Numbered from the stretch's first letter, positions 1-5,354 are shown. The stretch is DNA of 5,354 nt from a bacterium (GCA_023132075.1 JAGLYT010000117.1:1-5354); one strand, 5' to 3'. Notes: generated by a model not told the origin, from the sequence alone. Numbers and translations: made by a program.

Positions 1-21
1 CATAGGGTAAAATTATGCGTA

Positions 22-54
22 AGAGAGAAAACATATTTTGTCTCTATTTCTCTC
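22..54. repeat. Small dyad with two alternative foldings
   Basis: GAGAGAAA at 23-30 is the exact reverse complement of TTTCTCTC at 47-54, leaving a 16-nt loop. A competing fold pairs AGAGA-x-AAAA (22-31) with TTTT-x-TCTCT (36-45) around a 4-nt loop, with one mismatch. There is no clear U-run after either fold on either strand, so it is not a confident terminator. The sequence is purine/pyrimidine-biased, so part of the symmetry may be chance. Confidence 0.25.
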
Positions 55-57
55 ATT

Positions 58-99
58 CCCGCCTTACAGACTGGCGGACCCACCTTAAAAATTGGCGGA
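58..99. repeat. Two tandem 21-bp imperfect hairpin repeats
   Basis: Two head-to-tail 21-bp units occupy 58-78 and 79-99 and agree at 17 of 21 positions. Each has the plus-strand form CCC[G/A]CCTTA, a variable middle, then TTGGCGGA or CTGGCGGA. Each unit is itself a dyad: CCGCC at 59-63 pairs with GGCGG at 73-77, and CCACC at 80-84 faces GGCGG at 94-98. In the second unit the central pair is A-C on the plus strand but a G-U wobble in minus-strand RNA, so the structure is better kept in the minus-strand transcript, which is the direction of the upstream genes. The GC-rich units stand out from the AT-rich surroundings. They resemble short interspersed palindromic repeats; function is unknown. 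Confidence 0.6.
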
Positions 100-219
100 C
101 AAGCAGGCAAAATCACCCTAACTCTATTTTTCAAAGGCAACCGGAAATACTTTCTTCTTTCACCATCGGAAAGTTAAAATTACTCCGATTACCTTTTACA
201 ATAAATTGAAAATCCTTCT

Positions 220-825
220 TTAATCTGTAAGTTTTTTCAACAAATCTTTCGCTGTTTCCTCGGCTTTTTTATTATTTTCTTCTCTTGCCTTATCAGCCAA
301 GTTTTCTATTGCCCGCCGTCTTGCTTCTTTGTAATCTCTGACTGCCATTTGAATAAGAGAAAAACAATTATAAGTATATTTCACCCCATAATCAGTAATT
401 TCCTCTACCTTTTCATAGTAATTCTCTTTGGGAAGCATCCCTCCTATTTCCAAATTATCCGTAACCATTGCTACTCCATCTTCAATGAAACGACCTAAAT
501 CATCCGGGGATAAATTTGCTCCACGGGTATTAGAAACAAATTCCGTGCGTGCTTTGACTTTTATAGATTCCGCTACGTTTTTTACTGCCTCTGCTTTTGC
601 CTGTCTTAAGCCAACAGCATAATCTCCAACACCTTTGACCCCACCACTAAAAAACATTTTTTCTTTTTTCTCTTCAAATGTTTTCATTATCCAGGAAGGA
701 GTTTTATCAGGAACTTTTTCCACAATTTTTTGCCGTCCCACAACTCTATCTTTTGATTTTCCCGCACATCCAACCAAAATGCCCAAACTTAATACACCCA
801 CCATAAACAAGACTAATTTTTTCAT
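220..825 (-). CDS. LPP20-like family lipoprotein
   Basis: Predicted 201-residue lipoprotein. Residues 1-20 form a classic lipoprotein signal: a Lys-Lys N-terminus, a hydrophobic stretch, then lipobox LVGC with Cys20 as the expected lipidated and cleaved residue. Ala and Gly follow the Cys with no Asp at +2, which in proteobacterial rules favours the outer membrane. Residues about 43-165 resemble the LPP20/DUF400-type fold: a P-x-W-I start, a buried FFSGGVKGVG-like strand-turn, then an Ala-rich helix with regularly spaced A/K residues ending in VKVKARTEF-like sequence. Residues 165-200 are a highly charged helix, probably coiled coil. The ATG start is supported by GGAG (832-835) 6 nt upstream. 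Function is unknown; members are surface or envelope-associated lipoproteins. It is separated from parB by 236 bp with a possible terminator, so it is probably its own transcription unit. Family assignment is by recognition of pattern, not by a search. Confidence 0.85.
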   Translation of the reverse strand: MKKLVLFMVGVLSLGILVGCAGKSKDRVVGRQKIVEKVPDKTPSWIMKTFEEKKEKMFFSGGVKGVGDYAVGLRQAKAEAVKNVAESIKVKARTEFVSNTRGANLSPDDLGRFIEDGVAMVTDNLEIGGMLPKENYYEKVEEITDYGVKYTYNCFSLIQMAVRDYKEARRRAIENLADKAREENNKKAEETAKDLLKKLTD

Positions 826-868
826 TTTTTTCTCCTTTCTTTTAAAAAAATTTCGCTTTTCCCCTTTT

Positions 869-893
869 CTAATCCAGGTTATCCATCACCTCC
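869..893 (-). promoter_or_regulatory. Isolated perfect anti-SD match with a five-codon mini-ORF
   Basis: On the minus strand, GGAGGTGAT (893-885) is an exact 9-nt complement to the conserved 3' end of bacterial 16S rRNA, much stronger than the SD of the lipoprotein gene itself. It overlaps ATG GAT AAC CTG GAT TAG (886-869), a five-codon frame. The GGAGG-to-ATG distance is only 2 nt, shorter than the usual 5-9, so translation of the mini-ORF is doubtful. The site lies about 60 nt upstream of the lipoprotein ATG and could be a ribosome standby site, a leader peptide, or chance. Confidence 0.3.
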
Positions 894-906
894 CTTTGTA
901 TTTCGC

Positions 907-946
907 TTACTAATACTTTATCCTGTTTTTTGAATCCTATTAGTAA
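907..946. promoter_or_regulatory. Perfect 9-bp inverted repeat in the lipoprotein leader
   Basis: TTACTAATA (907-915) and TATTAGTAA (938-946) are exact reverse complements separated by 22 nt. In the minus-strand transcript this would be an AU-rich stem with a long loop that contains GGAT twice. No U-tract follows on either strand, which argues against a terminator. Its position 80-120 nt upstream of the lipoprotein ATG, just ahead of the strong anti-SD match, suggests an operator dyad or a 5'-UTR structure. I see no confident -35/-10 pair nearby. Confidence 0.35.
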
Positions 947-993
947 ATAAACTAGAAACAAAAAAATCAACTACTTAACAAAATTAATTAGAC

Positions 994-1038
994 GAAATAA
1001 AGCCAAAATGTGTTTTGAACGATATAGCAAATTTTGGC
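994..1038 (-). terminator. Possible intrinsic terminator after parB
   Basis: On the minus strand, GCCAAAAT (1038-1031) and ATTTTGGC (1009-1002) form a perfect 8-bp stem, extendable by two pairs past a mismatch, and are followed by TTTATTTC (1001-994). It lies 24 nt past the parB stop codon, the right place for the end of the operon. The stem has only three G-C pairs and the U-run is interrupted, so it would be a weak terminator. Confidence 0.4.
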
Positions 1039-1061
1039 GCAGAAACTCACCTTTATGAAAT

Positions 1062-1910
1062 TTATGCCTTCAGTAATTTTATTATTCTTTCCATGTCTTC
1101 CAGAGAATAATAAAAAATTTCTATTTTTCCTTTTTTCCCGCTATTTTTTATTTTTACTTTCGTTCCTAAAGCATATTGTATTTTTTCTTCCAAATTAGTT
1201 ATTTCCGGATTTTGCGTTTTTTCTTCCCCAGGCTTTGTTTTCCCTTTTTTAGGTTTATAATGCTGAACAATCTCTTCGGTTTCCCTAACACTCAATTTTT
1301 GAGTAGCCACTCTTTGAGCTAAATCCTCTTGGCTCTTTTGTTCCTTCAAAGAAAGTATTGCCCGTGCATGCCCGGAAGACAATATTCCGGAAGATAGAAA
1401 ACCCTTTATTTTTTCCGGTAAATTCAACAACCTTACGCTATTGGCTACTGATGAACGGGTTTTTCCTAATTTTTTGGCCAATTCTTCCTGGGTTAATTTA
1501 AACTCTTTACTTATCCGCTGATAAGCTTCCGCTTCTTCCAATGGGTTTAGATCTTCTCTTTGTATGTTTTCAATTAAGGATATTTCAAAAATTTCCCTTT
1601 CCGACATTTTTTTTACCAGGGCAGGAATTTCCTTTACCCCGGCAATCTGACTCGCCCGCCATCTTCTCTCCCCTGCAATTAATTCATATCCTTCTTCCTT
1701 TGCTAAAACTAAAATCGGTTGCACAATCCCCTTCTCCTTGATAGAATCAGCTAATTCTTTTATTTTTCCCTCGGCAAAATGGAAACGCGGCTGATATTTA
1801 TTTGGTTTTATTTTATCCAGTGGAATATTTACAATTACTTCTTTTTTTTCTTCCTCAGAAGTAAAAGATGGAATTAATGCTTCTAACCCTCGCCCTAATG
1901 CCTTTCTCAT
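1062..1910 (-). CDS. parB: ParB/Spo0J chromosome-partition CTPase
   Basis: 282-residue ParB, a typical chromosomal length. Order of parts: residues 4-14 hold the N-terminal LGRGLEALIP motif that in the family contacts ParA and stimulates its ATPase; 25-120 is the ParB/sulfiredoxin-like nucleotide-binding domain with GERRWRA (80-86), the CTP-binding motif, and ENIQREDLNP (114-123); 137-160 is the helix-turn-helix that reads parS, with LTQEELAKKLGKTRSSVAN; SGHARAIL follows at 179-186. A Lys-rich linker (219-235) leads to the C-terminal dimerisation segment (238-282). All expected motifs look intact. Start: ATG at 1910 with AAGGAG ending 7 nt upstream. The gene is 43 bp from DUF3467 with no terminator between them, so it is probably co-transcribed. 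It should load on parS and work with the ParA encoded at the other end of the window; unusually, the two are not adjacent. A plasmid-type ParB is less likely given the Soj/Spo0J-like motifs. Confidence 0.97.
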   Translation of the reverse strand: MRKALGRGLEALIPSFTSEEEKKEVIVNIPLDKIKPNKYQPRFHFAEGKIKELADSIKEKGIVQPILVLAKEEGYELIAGERRWRASQIAGVKEIPALVKKMSEREIFEISLIENIQREDLNPLEEAEAYQRISKEFKLTQEELAKKLGKTRSSVANSVRLLNLPEKIKGFLSSGILSSGHARAILSLKEQKSQEDLAQRVATQKLSVRETEEIVQHYKPKKGKTKPGEEKTQNPEITNLEEKIQYALGTKVKIKNSGKKGKIEIFYYSLEDMERIIKLLKA

Positions 1911-1953
1911 TTTTTTTCTCCTTTTCTATTTTTCCGTAATTTTTGATAAAGAT

Positions 1954-2250
1954 TTAAAACCCAATTTTTTTATTGGCATTTCCCGTTATTTTTATAGTTC
2001 CAAATTGTTTTTCATGTTTTTTTATATTATCTTCCAACGCATAAAAAAACCGTTTTGCATGCCCGGGACTAATAATCACCCGGCTTCTCACTTTTGCTTT
2101 CGGGGATTGAGGCTGTAAATAGATAAAATCCATGGTAAATTCCGCTTCTGTATGAGAAATAGATGCTAAATTGGAATAAATTCCTTGAGCAATTGCTTCA
2201 TCCATATCAATTTTTATTTTAATTTGTCTATCTTTATTTTCTTCCATCAT
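1954..2250 (-). CDS. DUF3467 family protein
   Basis: Small soluble protein of 98 residues, or 97 if the second ATG is used. It matches my memory of DUF3467 along its whole length: IKIDMDEAIAQGIYSNL (about 12-28), then SHTEAEFTMDFIYLQPQ, then KAKVRSRVIISPGHAKRF and a C-terminal helix ALEDNIKKHEKQFG. The family is described as short and functionally uncharacterised; the fold appears to be alternating strands with a helix after the SPGHAKR turn. There is no signal peptide or membrane segment, so it is cytoplasmic. A strong SD, AAGGAGG (2261-2255), lies 4 nt before the ATG at 2250 and 7 nt before the ATG at 2247; the second start has the better spacing. The gene is 25 bp after the HD-GYP stop and 43 bp before parB, pointing to a shared transcript. 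No function should be assigned beyond this. Confidence 0.92.
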   Translation of the reverse strand: MMEENKDRQIKIKIDMDEAIAQGIYSNLASISHTEAEFTMDFIYLQPQSPKAKVRSRVIISPGHAKRFFYALEDNIKKHEKQFGTIKITGNANKKIGF

Positions 2251-2275
2251 TCTTCCTCCTTAATTTTCACTTATG

Positions 2276-3931
2276 TTAGCTTTTACTTTCTTTCATAATC
2301 CCTTTCAACTCTTTATGATAAACACTAAAAAATGCCTGTACACATTGCGGGTCGAATTGAGAACCCGCTTTTATTTCTATTTCCTTGAGAGCCATTTCGT
2401 CTGAAAAAACATTTTTGCGATACGGTCTTTCCGAGGTCATTGCATCAAAAGAATCAACGACCGCAATAATTCGGCTAGCCAAAGGAATCTCTCTTCCTTT
2501 CAATCCATCCGGATAACCGGTTCCATCAAACTTTTCCTGATGATGCCGTATATATGGAATAACTTCCTCTAACTGTTTTATTGAATTTAAAATTTGTGCA
2601 CCCATTTCAGGATGCTTTTTAATTTTTGCCCATTCTTTTTCCGTTAAGCGCCCTTCTTTCCTTAAAACGGCTTCGGGAACGCCTATTTTGCCTACATCAT
2701 GTAATAAAGCAGCTATCTCTACATTTCGTTTTTCTTTTTCTGACAGCCCTAAATTATTTGCAATTAGCACAGTATATTTTCTAATTCTCTCACAATGCCC
2801 TCTTGTGTAAGGATCTTTAGCATCAATTGCTTCAGCAATAGATTTTATCGTAGACAAAAAAAGATCTTCCAGATCTTTGTATAACTTCGCTTTTTCAATA
2901 GCCATAGCTGATTGTTTTGCCAAAGAACTGCAAAGCCGAACATCATCCGCAGTAAAATTACTTTTTTTCTTCTTATTAATCGCCTCTATTACTCCAACTG
3001 TCCTGTTTCCTACTTTCAAAGGAATACAGAGGATTGACTTTGTTTTAAATCCTGAAATCTGGTCTACTCTTCTAGCAAACCGAGAATCCCGGGAAACATC
3101 CGGAATCAAAAGGATCTTACCGTTTTCCACTACCCACCCGGCAATGCCTTCTCCTTTTTGTAAATGAATTTCTTCCAAATTTTTTTCTTTTTCTCCGGGT
3201 GCAGCAATAAAAAATAACTCTTCCTGCTCTTCATCAATTAACAATACCGAAGTCGCCTCTGCATTTAATAATTGCATAGCTAAGGACATAATCGTATTCA
3301 AAACAACCCTCAGATCCAGACTGGAATAGACTATTTCCGTAGCTCTAAAAAGTTTGTTTGATTCTTCAATTTTTTTTTCTGCCCGGTCAAAAAGAAAAGA
3401 TTTTTCAATAATTACCGTGATTCTATCCATTAAAGAACACATTAGGGAAAAATCTTCTGTTACAAACTCCTTTGATTTTGTTTTATTATTATAAATTTCA
3501 ATTATTCCGAAAAGTTTATTTTTTTTTAATAACGGGATGGTTATAACATTTTTTATAGAGTACTCTCCCGACTCAACCGGTTGACTTTCTCCATTAATAA
3601 AATTATTATCCAACATCGGTTGTTTTGCCGCCAAAATTTTTCCTATACGGATTTGATTGGGCACAATTTTATTTTTTTTATCTACAATGTCTTTTCCTTT
3701 TTCAAAACGGCTGGCGGCAACAACAAATTCTTTAAGTTCTTCTTCTAATATTAAAACGGCTCCTCCTTCCGCATTCACCAAATTAATCATCAGAGAAAGA
3801 ACTTCCTGGAGAAGTATATCCAGGCGTTCGCAAAAATTCATTAACTTATTTATTTTTTCTGAAACTTCCAGTTTAAATTTAAAAAACTCTATATTTTCTT
3901 TTTTCATCTTTTTAAATTTTTTAATCCTCAT
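2276..3931 (-). CDS. Tandem GAF sensor with HD-GYP domain (probable c-di-GMP phosphodiesterase)
   Basis: About 551 residues, numbered from the ATG at 3931. GAF1 spans about 37-177 and GAF2 about 205-345, the second with the well-kept GEGIAGWV (260-267) and a PDVSRDSRF segment; a charged linker joins them. HD-GYP spans about 357-547: DPYTRGH with H379, HD at 411-412, K415, H440, the GYP loop at 463-474, and D493 in VVDSFDAMTSERPYR. The expected role is hydrolysis of cyclic di-GMP under control of a GAF-sensed signal. The GYP loop reads HHQEKFDGTGYP; aligned on DG, the second of the two paired metal-binding His becomes Gln465. Tyr replaces the extra Glu ligand of trinuclear members, suggesting a dinuclear site. 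No membrane segment is seen, so it is cytosolic. The start is uncertain: TTG 3955, ATG 3931 and ATG 3907 are in frame and none has a good SD; ATG 3931 overlaps the preceding stop by 11 bp, implying translational coupling. Confidence 0.93.
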   Translation of the reverse strand: MRIKKFKKMKKENIEFFKFKLEVSEKINKLMNFCERLDILLQEVLSLMINLVNAEGGAVLILEEELKEFVVAASRFEKGKDIVDKKNKIVPNQIRIGKILAAKQPMLDNNFINGESQPVESGEYSIKNVITIPLLKKNKLFGIIEIYNNKTKSKEFVTEDFSLMCSLMDRITVIIEKSFLFDRAEKKIEESNKLFRATEIVYSSLDLRVVLNTIMSLAMQLLNAEATSVLLIDEEQEELFFIAAPGEKEKNLEEIHLQKGEGIAGWVVENGKILLIPDVSRDSRFARRVDQISGFKTKSILCIPLKVGNRTVGVIEAINKKKKSNFTADDVRLCSSLAKQSAMAIEKAKLYKDLEDLFLSTIKSIAEAIDAKDPYTRGHCERIRKYTVLIANNLGLSEKEKRNVEIAALLHDVGKIGVPEAVLRKEGRLTEKEWAKIKKHPEMGAQILNSIKQLEEVIPYIRHHQEKFDGTGYPDGLKGREIPLASRIIAVVDSFDAMTSERPYRKNVFSDEMALKEIEIKAGSQFDPQCVQAFFSVYHKELKGIMKESKS

Positions 3932-4370
3932 TTCTAAAAATCTGTTTATCCTCAAATTTATAATTTAGTCGATACAAAAAAAAATATCCTAATGGTTTCG
4001 CAGAATTAAAAATCTGGTCAAAAAAAAGATGTTGAAAAGTTCCCAAAAAACCGCCAACTAGAATTTTGTTTCCCGGAAAAAATTGTGTGCATAATCCTAA
4101 AAACAAAACTAACTCCCAGGAATGAAAAGGGAGACAATATTTTTTATACTGTTTTCGATAAAATTTATTAAAGAAGTCATAAAGATTAAATTTTAATCCT
4201 TCATTCCTGAAATAATCCCAAAAATGGTCTAAATCTATTAGTACCCCTGACAAAAAAAACACAATACTTAAACTGCCCAGCCCCGTTAATTTAAAAAGTA
4301 TCCCTGCCCCAAAAGCAGAAACCCCAATATGTCTTGAAAGCCTAATGTCTTTCCCCTTTTTTCCTTTCAA
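3921..4370 (-). CDS. Small integral membrane protein with DxDH/HxxE/HxxxD motifs, function unknown
   Basis: Up to 149 residues with three or four hydrophobic segments (about 15-30, 32-46, 86-98, 103-118). Polar residues sit at helix ends in a pattern like YdjM-type (PF04307) putative metal-dependent membrane hydrolases: H14, DLDH at 46-49, HSWE at 83-86, QHxxxD at 113-118, N122 and a YRL motif at 133-135. These could bind metal, but the reaction and substrate are unknown and the family link is tentative. The longest frame opens with TTG at 4370, only about 5 nt after the start site predicted from the promoter and with no clear SD. An in-frame ATT at 4346 has GGGG 6 nt upstream and would start the protein six residues before H14, as such proteins often do. 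No in-frame ATG lies near the N-terminus. The stop overlaps the likely HD-GYP start. Composition matches its neighbours. Confidence 0.8.
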   Translation of the reverse strand: MKGKKGKDIRLSRHIGVSAFGAGILFKLTGLGSLSIVFFLSGVLIDLDHFWDYFRNEGLKFNLYDFFNKFYRKQYKKYCLPFHSWELVLFLGLCTQFFPGNKILVGGFLGTFQHLFFDQIFNSAKPLGYFFLYRLNYKFEDKQIFRNED

Positions 4371-4381
4371 AATACTCTACT

Positions 4382-4410
4382 ATTCTACTCGGAATTTTGT
4401 TATTTGTCAA
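4382..4410 (-). promoter_or_regulatory. Near-consensus sigma-70 promoter for the membrane-gene-to-parB unit
   Basis: On the minus strand a perfect -35 TTGACA (4410-4405) is followed after exactly 17 bp by TAGAAT (4387-4382), one mismatch from the TATAAT consensus. Transcription would begin near 4375-4376, just ahead of the membrane-protein gene. It lies downstream of parA, so it can drive the membrane gene, HD-GYP, DUF3467 and parB without parA. It leaves at most a few untranslated bases before the TTG at 4370, which bears on the choice of start for that gene. Confidence 0.75.
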
Positions 4411-4485
4411 TTTTTTTTGTTTTAAAAAATTATCTTCCCCTTCTTTAGTCATAAAAAATAAAGGCCTTTCTTCCACAAAAACGGT
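4411..4485. other. Spacer between parA and the internal promoter
   Basis: AT-rich spacer. On the minus strand, AAAGGCCTTT (4470-4461) is a perfect 10-bp palindrome followed within one base by a run of six T. With only a 4-nt centre the stem would have three A-U pairs, so I do not call it a terminator, though it may slow transcription leaving parA. A 36-codon frame beginning at ATG 4452 starts here and runs across the promoter to TAG at 4342; it has no good SD and no recognised family. Confidence 0.4.
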
Positions 4486-5247
4486 TTAGTTTGTTTTTTT
4501 CAATATTTCCCGGGTTAAATTAATATAAGCTTCCGCTCCCCGGGAAGCCCGATCATAGAGAATTATCGGTTTTCCAAACCCGGGAGACTCGGAGAGTTTC
4601 ACATTACGGGGAATAATTGTTTGATAAACCTTTTCCTTAAAAAATTTCCTTACTTCCCCTATTACCTGCTCAGCCAGGTTAACCCTCATATCTGCCATGG
4701 TTAACACAACTCCTTCTATCTGCAAGCCGGGATTTAGACTTCTCTTTACTAATTCTACCGTATGAATTAACTGACCCAATCCTTCCAGAGCATAATACTC
4801 GCACTGAATGGGAATTAAGATTGATTCCGCAGCAGTTAAGCTGTTGATAGTTAATAGACCTAACGAAGGAGGACAATCTAAAATAACAAATTTATAAACA
4901 TCTTTCATCTTCTCCAATGCTTTTTTCAATCTTGTCTCCCTGGATAAAACATTCACCAACTCTACTTCTGCACCAATAAGATTCGGACTGGAAGGAATTA
5001 AATCCAGCCAATCAATATCCGTAGGAATGAGAACATCCTCTAAAGAGGCTTCTTCCAGTAACAACTCATAAATACTTTTTTTTACCCCCCTTTTGTCTAT
5101 TCCTAACCCACTGGTAGCATTTGCCTGTGGATCTCCATCGATAAGGAGTGTTTCCTGCCCTTCTTCTGCCAGACAAGCAGCAACATTAATGGCTGTAGTC
5201 GTTTTACCTACTCCTCCTTTTTGATTGACAATTGCTATTATTTTCAT
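4486..5247 (-). CDS. parA: ParA/Soj chromosome-partition ATPase
   Basis: 253 residues, the usual length of a Soj-type ParA without the N-terminal helix-turn-helix found in larger plasmid ParA proteins. The deviant Walker A box KGGVGKTTT spans 10-18, with signature Lys10 and catalytic-loop Lys15; Walker A' is DGDPQAN (37-43); Walker B is FVILDCPPS (120-128). Conserved later segments are MADMRVNLAEQV (184-195) and LSESPGFGKPI (218-228). The ATP-bound dimer binds nucleoid DNA non-specifically and is released by ParB to move parS regions. Start: ATG at 5247 with GGGAAGAGG ending 5 nt upstream. No clear promoter is seen in the 107 bp to the window edge; a TTGACA at 5280-5275 lacks a matching -10. 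Downstream there is only a T-rich run and a short AAAGGCCTTT palindrome, so read-through into the next genes is possible. Confidence 0.97.
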   Translation of the reverse strand: MKIIAIVNQKGGVGKTTTAINVAACLAEEGQETLLIDGDPQANATSGLGIDKRGVKKSIYELLLEEASLEDVLIPTDIDWLDLIPSSPNLIGAEVELVNVLSRETRLKKALEKMKDVYKFVILDCPPSLGLLTINSLTAAESILIPIQCEYYALEGLGQLIHTVELVKRSLNPGLQIEGVVLTMADMRVNLAEQVIGEVRKFFKEKVYQTIIPRNVKLSESPGFGKPIILYDRASRGAEAYINLTREILKKTN

Positions 5248-5302
5248 TTTTTCCTCTTCCCTTTTTTAAAGTAATGTCAAAAATAGACATAAACGCAAAC
5301 AG

Positions 5303-5349
5303 ACAAATCCGAAATCCTAACATCTAAATTCTAAACAAATCCAAAATCC
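5303..5349. repeat. Degenerate AT-rich direct repeat upstream of parA
   Basis: ACAAATCCGAAATCC (5303-5317) recurs as ACAAATCCAAAATCC (5335-5349), 14 of 15 identical with a 32-bp offset; both contain a shorter AAATCC repeat, and the pattern runs off the window edge. It lies 56 bp or more upstream of the parA start, beyond the SD. It could be an intergenic repeat family or simple low-complexity sequence; no dyad or parS-like symmetry is present. Confidence 0.4.
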
Positions 5350-5354
5350 AAAAT

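Larger units (their letters stand above)
1..219. other. Non-coding stretch downstream of the lipoprotein gene
   Basis: No convincing gene is seen on either strand. The only open frame of note (plus strand, 15-209) translates straight through the hairpin repeats and has no recognisable protein features. The minus-strand transcript from the lipoprotein gene would run into this region; no stem followed by a U-run marks where it ends. A weak TCGGA/TCCGA dyad at 166-188 has no U-tract. The next gene must lie beyond the left edge. Confidence 0.5.

Noticed and set aside
166-188. TCGGA/TCCGA dyad as terminator of the lipoprotein gene
   Set aside because: Only five pairs with a 13-nt loop, and no U-run follows on the minus strand.
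15-209. Plus-strand open frame of 64 codons
   Set aside because: It reads through the tandem hairpin repeats, has only a weak AGGG before its ATG, and shows no protein-like pattern.
875-893. Fragment of a 16S rRNA 3' end on the plus strand
   Set aside because: Similarity covers only the anti-SD nonamer; the flanking bases do not match a 16S gene.
635-913. Plus-strand open frame opposite the lipoprotein gene
   Set aside because: Antisense shadow of a well-supported gene, rich in Phe/Ser/Thr from A-rich complement; the same applies to the other plus-strand frames at 428-622, 1541-1741, 2877-3167 and 3657-3968, and to the minus-strand frame at 4679-4876 inside parA.
4461-4470. AAAGGCCTTT palindrome followed by six T as a parA terminator
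   Set aside because: With no room for a loop the stem is just three A-U pairs, too weak for intrinsic termination.
5275-5280. TTGACA on the minus strand as the parA -35 element
   Set aside because: No -10-like hexamer lies 16-18 bp downstream; that position is the Shine-Dalgarno region.
1-5354. A parS site expected near parA/parB
   Set aside because: No palindrome close to TGTTTCACGTGAAACA was seen by eye. GTTTCACATTACG near 4595 matches only one half and lies inside parA.
1-5354. CRISPR array, tRNA, rRNA, transposase or phage genes
   Set aside because: No regularly spaced long repeats, RNA-gene hallmarks or mobile-element proteins were found on either strand.

Overview
This is a compact, AT-rich bacterial window in which every credible gene lies on the minus strand. 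Read in transcription order (right to left) the genes are: a ParA/Soj-type partition ATPase (5247-4486); a small membrane protein of unknown function with conserved His/Asp motifs (4370-3921); a tandem-GAF HD-GYP protein (about 3931-2276); a DUF3467 protein (2250-1954); a ParB/Spo0J-type partition CTPase (1910-1062); and an LPP20-like lipoprotein (825-220). A lipoprotein with a clear lipobox, together with GAF/HD-GYP signalling, suggests a diderm (Gram-negative-type) bacterium. Low GC, purine-rich Shine-Dalgarno sites and short GC-rich hairpin repeats would fit an uncultured candidate phylum such as Omnitrophota, but that placement is an impression and not a demonstrated assignment.

Region by region: 1-219 has no convincing gene and holds two tandem 21-bp hairpin repeats and a dyad. 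826-1061 is the leader of the lipoprotein gene; it carries a terminator-like dyad after parB, a perfect 9-bp inverted repeat, and an isolated perfect anti-SD match. 1911-1953 and 2251-2275 are short spacers with good ribosome binding sites. 4371-4485 separates parA from the rest and holds a near-consensus sigma-70 promoter (TTGACA, 17 bp, TAGAAT). 5248-5354 is the parA leader plus degenerate AT-rich repeats that run to the window edge.

The core theme is chromosome partitioning. ParA and ParB should act together on parS, but here they are separated by about 2.6 kb carrying a membrane protein, a probable c-di-GMP phosphodiesterase and DUF3467. Tight spacing from the membrane gene through parB suggests one transcription unit driven by the promoter at 4382-4410, so parB may be expressed together with the signalling gene and separately from parA. 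No parS-like palindrome was seen. I do not see a clearly new defence or mobile system. The points most worth checking are the split par locus, a His-to-Gln change in the HD-GYP metal site, the unusual start of the membrane gene, and the structured leader of the lipoprotein.
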